This document shows positions 4,003 through 7,114 of a stretch of 7,114 bases of DNA, in pieces. The notes beneath the pieces were generated by a model. The model was not told the DNA's origin. It made no database searches and was given only the letters and a program-made list of their open reading frames with translations. Position 1 is the stretch's first letter, and each line of letters begins with the position of its first letter. Made by a program: the position numbers and the translations under genes. This stretch comes from an uncultured Lactobacillaceae bacterium (GTDB lineage: Bacteria; Bacillota; Bacilli; Lactobacillales; Lactobacillaceae), in NCBI GenBank assembly GCA_934216625.1, contig CAKQCC010000039.1:1-7114 (forward strand), given 5' to 3'.

Positions 4003-5409
4003 TTGCTTTTTTGGGAAATTATCGTCACCATCCTATCCTTCTTCATGGCGGGATTCTTTGTTGCTTGTGAATTTGCGTTAGTTCAAACTCGCGAAAGTGA
4101 ACTTCAGGAATCCGCTCAGAAAGACAAGGGCAATCACAAAAAAGTTCCCGTAAAATTGCGACGGGAACTCTATATGGTGACTCATTTAAACGATTATCTG
4201 TCAACCACTCAAGTGGGAGTTTCGTTAGGCGGCATTCTAATGGGCTGGCTAGGCGAACCGTTAGTTGACCGACCGATCCAGTTAATTCTGGGCTTTACTC
4301 CGGCCAACAACGCCACTTCGCACACCATTACCGCAATCGTCGGTTTAGCGTTTCTAACCTATTTAGAAGTGGTATTAACCGAAGTGACGCCGAAGAATCT
4401 GAGTACTGCTAAATCGCGGTTCATGCTGGGTGTAATTTGCACACCACTGCACTACTTCCACAAATTATTCTTCCCGTTAGTCTGGATGATTAACATTTCA
4501 GCCGAACAAACGGTCAAAATTTTTGGGATCCACATGGCTGACCAAACCGATGAATCAATGTCCCAAGGTGAAATCCTGGACGTTTCCAGAAACGCGGTTA
4601 AATCTGGCCAGCTGGACCGGAACGATTACACCTACATGGCCCGAGCTTTTAAATTTAACGACAAAATTGCGAAAGACATCATGGTGGATCGAACCCAATT
4701 AGTAGTGATCAACGATAACGACACGGTTAAGGACGCGATCCACGTTTATTTAAACAAGAAGTTCAGCCGGTTACCGGTCGTTAAGAATAATAATAAAGAT
4801 AAGATTCTGGGCTATATTTATAATTACGACATGGTTCGACAACAGCAGGTCAACCCCAAGGTTAAAGTTACTAAACTACTGCGGGACGTCACAACGACTG
4901 CCGAGACTACGCCAATCACCACCGTTCTTCAGCAGATGATCAAGAATCATACCCCGATCGTGGTGGTGGTTAACGAATACGGAGGAACCAGCGGAATCAT
5001 CACCGATAAGGATATCTATGATGAGCTCTTCGGAACCGTCCGGGACGAAGTGGATCCGTCGTTAAACGAATTCATCTTCAAGCAACCCAAGGGAACTTAC
5101 CAGATTAACGGTAAAATTAATATTTACGATTTCGAACGCTACTTTAATAACGAAATTCCCGAATTCAATAAGTCCAACGTCGTGACCCTGTCCGGTTACT
5201 TCATTGATAAATATCCGAAAATTCATAACGGTTCTTCCATTAATTTAGGCGGCTTCAACTTCAAAATTACTAAATTAGAACATTCGTTCGTTAAGTGGTT
5301 TGAAGTTACTCCTATTCATAAAAAGGCTCAGAAAGCCATTAACGATAAGAAAAAGCAAGCCAGGGCCACTAGCCATAAAAAGCCGTCGGAAAAGCGAAAT
5401 AACCATTAA
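4003..5409 (+). CDS. CNNM/CorC (HlyC-type) membrane protein with CBS pair, probable Mg2+ transporter or regulator
   Basis: The protein has 468 residues and the full CNNM layout. A DUF21 transmembrane domain covers about 1-185: helices near 4-27, 68-85, 107-127 and 141-165, with the conserved TEVTPKNLS at 126-134. Two CBS motifs follow at about 222-282 and 287-350, the second with the typical VVNEYGGTSGIITDKDIYDE. A C-terminal CorC_HlyC domain spans about 355-438. The tail 438-468 is lysine-rich and probably disordered. Bacterial members (CorC, MpfA, PaeA) are linked to Mg2+ or Co2+ export and tolerance of high divalent cations or polyamines; the old hemolysin name is misleading. The exact substrate here is inferred. 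The TTG start at 4003 follows AAGGAGG by 7 nt. The gene stands alone, with a TATAAT promoter upstream, a leader of only about 35 nt (too short for a Mg riboswitch) and a strong terminator downstream. Confidence 0.93.
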   Translation: MLFWEIIVTILSFFMAGFFVACEFALVQTRESELQESAQKDKGNHKKVPVKLRRELYMVTHLNDYLSTTQVGVSLGGILMGWLGEPLVDRPIQLILGFTPANNATSHTITAIVGLAFLTYLEVVLTEVTPKNLSTAKSRFMLGVICTPLHYFHKLFFPLVWMINISAEQTVKIFGIHMADQTDESMSQGEILDVSRNAVKSGQLDRNDYTYMARAFKFNDKIAKDIMVDRTQLVVINDNDTVKDAIHVYLNKKFSRLPVVKNNNKDKILGYIYNYDMVRQQQVNPKVKVTKLLRDVTTTAETTPITTVLQQMIKNHTPIVVVVNEYGGTSGIITDKDIYDELFGTVRDEVDPSLNEFIFKQPKGTYQINGKINIYDFERYFNNEIPEFNKSNVVTLSGYFIDKYPKIHNGSSINLGGFNFKITKLEHSFVKWFEVTPIHKKAQKAINDKKKQARATSHKKPSEKRNNH

Positions 5410-5436
5410 GCCAAAATCTAATAAAATCGAGTATTT

Positions 5437-5467
5437 AAAAAAGACTGCTTCAACGGCAGTCTTTTTT
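5437..5467. terminator. Bidirectional terminator between convergent units
   Basis: The perfect 12 bp arms AAAAAAGACTGC (5437-5448) and GCAGTCTTTTTT (5456-5467) have a 7 nt loop. It ends with six U in either direction, serving the CNNM gene on the plus strand and the MFS operon on the minus strand. Confidence 0.93.
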
Positions 5468-5481
5468 ATTACCTAATTTCG

Positions 5482-5829
5482 TCACAGCATCGTTTCGATA
5501 AAGCGAAAATAATGATGTCCCAGTACAAAACTAGCCTTAGTTAATTTTTCTGCCTTTTTAGTATCATAATAGACCAACAAATCTTCGTTACTCGGCAGCA
5601 GGACTTTACTAACGGCCTCGTTCACCACAAATTCCGCTTGAAAATCGTTAAAGTCAAAAGCTTGCTCTAGCTGCCATTTCAAATGCTGAAGAAAGTTCAC
5701 TTTAGCCCGCAGCCTAGCACGCTGATCACGACCCGAGTAAACAAATTTCTTCTGCTTAACCTGCCGAATAAATTTTTTTAAGATCCAGGTTTGTTCAACG
5801 TGTTTGCGTTTAATCTCGTTAGCATTCAA
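5482..5829 (-). CDS. Small protein of unknown function, second gene of the MFS operon
   Basis: I do not recognise this 115-residue protein. It starts with TTG at 5829, 6 nt after AAGGAAG. That ribosome binding site overlaps the stop codon of the MFS gene, and only 11 nt separate the two frames, so translation is probably coupled. An ATG four bases into the gene is out of frame. The N-terminal half is strongly basic (KRKH at 7-10; KKFIRQVKQKKF at 18-29; RDQRARLRAK at 34-43) and probably helical. The middle (residues 56-75) is acidic and hydrophobic (FDFNDFQAEFVVNEA), and the end is FVLGHHYFRFIETML. There is no membrane segment or signal peptide. The context suggests a cytoplasmic partner of, or passenger with, the transporter. 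The basic first half could bind nucleic acid, but no known fold is visible. Confidence 0.85.
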   Translation of the reverse strand: MNANEIKRKHVEQTWILKKFIRQVKQKKFVYSGRDQRARLRAKVNFLQHLKWQLEQAFDFNDFQAEFVVNEAVSKVLLPSNEDLLVYYDTKKAEKLTKASFVLGHHYFRFIETML

Positions 5830-5840
5830 ATTAATCTTCC

Positions 5841-6983
5841 TTAATCACGAACTTTGCTTAACCGGTGACTCTGCACCATTGCCAAAAATAAACTGACGAG
5901 AACGATTAATCCCGAAAAATTAAATAGAAATGAATAACTCAGCGTCTCGATGATGATTCCGTCAAATAGCGGTCCGACAGCGCGGCCCAGCGTCATAAAG
6001 ACGTTGAAATAAGCCTGGTAGCGACCTTTTTCGCCAGGCCGGGCTAAATCGTCCAGCCAAGCTGGGACGCTCGGGATGCCAATAATTTCGCCGGTTGTCA
6101 AAATTGCCATAATTAACACGAACGTTATGAAATGGTGAGCAAACGGCAACCCTAAAAACGAAAGGCAGAAAATCGTTAAACCAATCGTAATTTGATGAGT
6201 CAGTTTAATGTGACTAAAAAGTTTATTGATCGGGGCTTGACCAAAAACAATCATTAAGCCGTTAACGGTCCAGATCGAACTGTAAGTCTGAAACGAAATC
6301 CCGAGGTTGCTCATGTGAACCGACATTACGCTCTCCCAGAGTGAATAGCTTAAATAAATCGAAAACGAAAGCAAGCAAATGAACGCCAGTAGTAAAAGGC
6401 TCGAATGGTAAAGACGGCGGGGAGCCGAATGGTGCGAACGTCCGCTTCGTAAATTTTGAACGTTAAAGAACAGGATCGTCATTAATAGCAAGGCAACGTA
6501 AAAGCCACTAGTTACCACCATCAAAATGGTCATCCCGTATTTTAAGAGATAACCAACCATGGCGGTTCCAATTACTACGCCCAAGTTCAAGCCAATGTAC
6601 ATAATATTAAAGATGTAACGGCTGCTTTTGTTACTAATCGTAGCGGCGTAAGAATTCGTCAGCGTTAGATTAACCCCGTCACCCAATCCGATTGGAAGCA
6701 AGAGAAAAGCAAATGCGGGCCAGCCGTGAAAGAAAATCATTAAAATTACCGAAACGGTCGACAGCGTAATAAAAATCAGGGAGGTTCGGTAAGGCGACCA
6801 GCGATCAAAAAGATAGCCCCCGACGTAATTACCCATCATCATCATCATTGACATTCCAAATAGTACAATTCCGGAAATCGTCAATGATTCATGCAGATAA
6901 TTATGGATATACATAGTCACTAACGGCCAAATACAAGAAGAACCCGAATTTAACAATAATGAATAAGCGATCACTAATGGCAA
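5841..6983 (-). CDS. MFS transporter, probable multidrug-efflux type
   Basis: The frame gives 380 residues from TTG at 6983, with about 12 hydrophobic segments. The major facilitator motif A appears as GGYLFDRWSPYR (55-66) between helices 2 and 3. Helix 1 carries LLNSGSSCIWPL (10-21). The second half has EIIGIPSVPAWLDDLA (299-314), EKGRYQAYFNVF (318-329) and LGRAVGPLFDG (332-342), all typical of MFS drug/H+ antiporter-like proteins of lactobacilli. The substrate is not predictable. The start is doubtful: TTG at 6983 has no ribosome binding site nearby. An AGAGGGG site lies at 7017-7023, and the in-frame codons after it encode IFRRKSIS, a plausible cytoplasmic, positively charged N-terminus. 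No ATG, GTG or TTG occurs there in any frame, so an unusual AUC start at 7007 or a sequence error is possible. The next gene follows after 11 nt. Confidence 0.92.
   Translation of the reverse strand: MPLVIAYSLLLNSGSSCIWPLVTMYIHNYLHESLTISGIVLFGMSMMMMMGNYVGGYLFDRWSPYRTSLIFITLSTVSVILMIFFHGWPAFAFLLLPIGLGDGVNLTLTNSYAATISNKSSRYIFNIMYIGLNLGVVIGTAMVGYLLKYGMTILMVVTSGFYVALLLMTILFFNVQNLRSGRSHHSAPRRLYHSSLLLLAFICLLSFSIYLSYSLWESVMSVHMSNLGISFQTYSSIWTVNGLMIVFGQAPINKLFSHIKLTHQITIGLTIFCLSFLGLPFAHHFITFVLIMAILTTGEIIGIPSVPAWLDDLARPGEKGRYQAYFNVFMTLGRAVGPLFDGIIIETLSYSFLFNFSGLIVLVSLFLAMVQSHRLSKVRD
6834..6848. repeat. CAT trinucleotide repeat, five copies, within the MFS gene
   Basis: Five CAT units on the plus strand encode part of the five-Met run at residues 46-50, in helix 2. 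A change in unit number would keep the reading frame. Confidence 0.6.
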
Positions 6984-7016
6984 ACTAATGGATTTACGCC
7001 GAAAGATAACTAACGT

Positions 7017-7023
7017 CCCCTCT
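7017..7023 (-). promoter_or_regulatory. Probable ribosome binding site of the MFS gene
   Basis: AGAGGGG on the minus strand is 33 nt before the TTG at 6983 but only 9 nt before an in-frame ATC at 7007. It lies about 12 nt after the expected transcription start. Its place implies that translation begins well before 6983. Confidence 0.55.
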
Positions 7024-7041
7024 CAAAATAATTTTAGTTTA

Positions 7042-7070
7042 ATTATAACCGAAAAGGCCGGCCTAGTTAC
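7042..7070 (-). promoter_or_regulatory. Promoter of the MFS operon with a GC-rich palindrome in the spacer
   Basis: A perfect TATAAT (7042-7047) lies on the minus strand. At a 17 bp spacing the -35 box is GTAACT, which is weak; TTGTAA (7068-7073) is better but 20 bp away. The spacer contains the perfect 10 bp palindrome AGGCCGGCCT (7055-7064), unusual in this AT-rich stretch and a candidate operator. I see nothing beyond 7075 except the short AACTTAAGTT palindrome. Confidence 0.6.
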
Positions 7071-7114
7071 AAAAATAACTGATCTAAGAATAAACTCTAA
7101 ACTTAAGTTTCTAA

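Overview
The window looks like chromosomal DNA of a low-GC Gram-positive bacterium, most likely a member of the Lactobacillaceae. The evidence is the strong AGGAGG-type ribosome binding sites, the AT-rich intergenic DNA with perfect TATAAT boxes, frequent TTG starts, CIRCE-like heat-shock operators, and protein families typical of lactobacilli. I cannot fix the genus from the sequence alone. There is no sign of a phage, insertion sequence, CRISPR array, rRNA or tRNA.

Layout from left to right. Positions 1-155 hold the 5' end of an unrecognised minus-strand gene that runs off the window. Positions 156-516 hold a possible promoter for it, two tandem terminators and a further hairpin downstream of the ammonium transporter. 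Positions 517-1809 (minus) encode an Amt ammonium channel with its own promoter. Positions 1943-2365 and 2507-2932 (minus) encode two paralogous small heat-shock proteins of the Hsp20 family, each followed by its own terminator. Positions 2960-3350 are the most interesting non-coding part. Three copies of a TTAGCACT-N10-AGTGCTAA operator lie upstream of the second hsp20 gene, and a fourth lies upstream of the first. At least two copies sit directly upstream of good promoters. Positions 3412-3810 (minus) encode a small acidic protein of unknown function. Positions 4003-5409 (plus) encode a CNNM/CorC-type membrane protein with a CBS pair. Positions 5482-5829 and 5841-6983 (minus) form a two-gene operon: an MFS transporter followed by a small unknown protein.

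How the genes relate. Most are independent transcription units separated by clear Rho-independent terminators; only the MFS gene and its small partner look co-transcribed. The hsp20 pair is a tandem duplication in which operators and promoter modules were duplicated too. There are more operator/promoter units than genes, and the surplus units end in hairpins or a terminator. They may make short RNAs, or they may be remains of lost hsp20 copies. The operators resemble the HrcA-binding CIRCE element but are 26 bp long rather than 27, and in two cases they lie upstream of the -35 box rather than over or downstream of the promoter.

Four genes (amt, the CNNM gene, the small operon gene and the MFS gene as called) appear to use TTG starts. 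The MFS start is problematic, because its ribosome binding site lies next to a region with no ATG, GTG or TTG codon.
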